A DNA stretch of 6,544 nucleotides. It comes from Chloroflexota bacterium (GTDB lineage: Bacteria; Chloroflexota; Anaerolineae; UBA1429). The position numbers were made by a program, and so were the translations under genes. The stretch lies in contig JAAZBY010000165.1 of assembly GCA_012513595.1 (NCBI GenBank), positions 1-6,544 of the forward strand. Direction: 5' to 3'. Below are positions 5,970 to 6,544 of this stretch, piece by piece. Numbering within the stretch: position 1 is the stretch's first letter; each line of letters starts with the position of its first letter. The notes under the pieces are model-generated. The model was not told the DNA's origin. It was given only the letters and a program-made list of their open reading frames with translations, and ran no database searches.

Positions 5970-6544
5970 TACTTGTTGTTGCTCAGGCCGCCGAGGAGCA
6001 CCTCCAGGTCGGCGTAAAAGGCGTCGTACTGGCCGAGGCGCGTCTGGGCGGCCTCGAGGGAGGCGCTGGCCGCGGCCACGGCGTCCTCGGCGTGCGAGAG
6101 GCGCCCGTCGAGCGCGCCGAGGGCCGTCGTGGTGCGCTCCTCCAGGTCCGCCATGGCCGTCTGCGTGGCCTCGAGCGCGGCGGAGGCCTCGTCGAGGGCG
6201 CCGCGCGCCGCGGCGAGGTCGGCGGAAGTCGTGCGGACGCTCTCCCCGAGGGCTTGCAGCTCGTCGTTCAGGCCGTCGACCCGGGCGACGATGACCTCGG
6301 CGTTATGTTGCATGGTGCCGAGGTTGGCGGAGAGCGCCTCGACCTCGGCGCGGCCGGCCAGCCCCAGGGCGCTGGCCAGGATGGCCACGGCCACCACGGC
6401 CAGAATGGCGCCGAGGAGCGCCCCGCCGATGGCGGCGGCCACCACGCGCCCCCCGCCCCGCGCGCGGCCGGCCTCGGCGGGCTTGGCGGCGGGCAAGGCC
6501 TCGGCGGGCTGCGCGGCGGGGAGGGCGCCAGCCGGGGCCGGTGC
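5969..6544 (-). CDS. Unrecognised membrane-anchored coiled-coil protein (5' end beyond window)
   Basis: The frame is open from the right edge to TAG 5971-5969, giving 191 visible residues. An Ala/Pro-rich linker (1-25) includes two imperfect copies of LPAA(Q/K)PAEA. A basic Arg/Gly stretch (about 26-32) then precedes one long hydrophobic helix (34-62, Ala/Val/Leu/Ile), followed by about 105 residues (66-171) rich in Ala, Leu, Glu, Asp and Gln with heptad-like spacing, predicted coiled coil. The C-terminus is QYDAFYADLEVLLGGLSNNK. The basic side before the helix suggests the linker is cytoplasmic and the coiled coil outside (positive-inside rule; inference). An internal TTG at 6496 has no Shine-Dalgarno and lies inside the linker repeat, so I take the true start to be outside the window. 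No enzyme motif is seen; a structural or scaffold role is possible but unproven. Confidence 0.75.
   Translation of the reverse strand, partial: APAPAGALPAAQPAEALPAAKPAEAGRARGGGRVVAAAIGGALLGAILAVVAVAILASALGLAGRAEVEALSANLGTMQHNAEVIVARVDGLNDELQALGESVRTTSADLAAARGALDEASAALEATQTAMADLEERTTTALGALDGRLSHAEDAVAAASASLEAAQTRLGQYDAFYADLEVLLGGLSNNK
6474..6523 (-). repeat. Tandem nine-codon repeat in the Ala/Pro linker
   Basis: Two adjacent in-frame units encode LPAAQPAEA and LPAAKPAEA. At DNA level they differ in only a few bases, including the Leu codons CTC and TTG and the Gln/Lys codon. Low-complexity linkers of this sort expand and contract readily; the array may continue past the window edge. Confidence 0.7.

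Overview
The window is a GC-rich (roughly two-thirds G+C) bacterial segment in which every convincing gene lies on the minus strand, so transcription runs from high to low coordinates. TTG/GTG starts, Ala/Leu/Gly-rich proteins and an intergenic fold-back repeat built from CACGGAG-like and AATCCTGT-like units would fit an uncultured Chloroflexota-like (Anaerolineae/Caldilineae) organism. That placement is an impression from general knowledge; no marker gene here fixes it.

Layout in order of transcription. (1) 6544-5969: the 3' part of an unrecognised protein with an Ala/Pro-rich N-side linker, one membrane segment and a long predicted coiled coil. (2) 5905-4928: an unrecognised multi-pass membrane protein with a TTG start behind a strong Shine-Dalgarno (SD) sequence. 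(3) 4927-4752: a dense control region. It holds two small GC hairpins after the upstream stop, a sigma70-type promoter with a perfect TATAAT and a perfect 16-bp palindrome in its spacer, and a leader of about 108 nt containing a terminator hairpin followed by five Us. (4) 4751-3444: glyA, serine hydroxymethyltransferase, with a complete active site. (5) 3443-3061: a non-coding gap with a roughly 215-bp nested inverted-repeat element and then a candidate promoter. (6) 3060-2038: a BMP/PnrA-type substrate-binding lipoprotein. (7) 2037-1944: a 94-bp gap with a perfect 14-bp-stem hairpin. (8) 1943-780 and 778 to the left edge: two inner-membrane permeases of the NupP and NupQ types, the second cut by the window edge.

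Genes 6-8 form a nucleoside-type ABC importer: the lipoprotein captures the ligand outside the membrane and the two permeases form the channel. The ATPase that must power it is not between the lipoprotein and the first permease, unlike the familiar nupN-O-P-Q order, and is not elsewhere in the window. glyA supplies glycine and one-carbon units and appears to be an independently controlled unit. I see no mobile-element gene, CRISPR array, tRNA or rRNA. The proteins themselves are ordinary; the most interesting signals are the structured glyA promoter/leader, the fold-back repeat and the intercistronic hairpin in the transporter operon.
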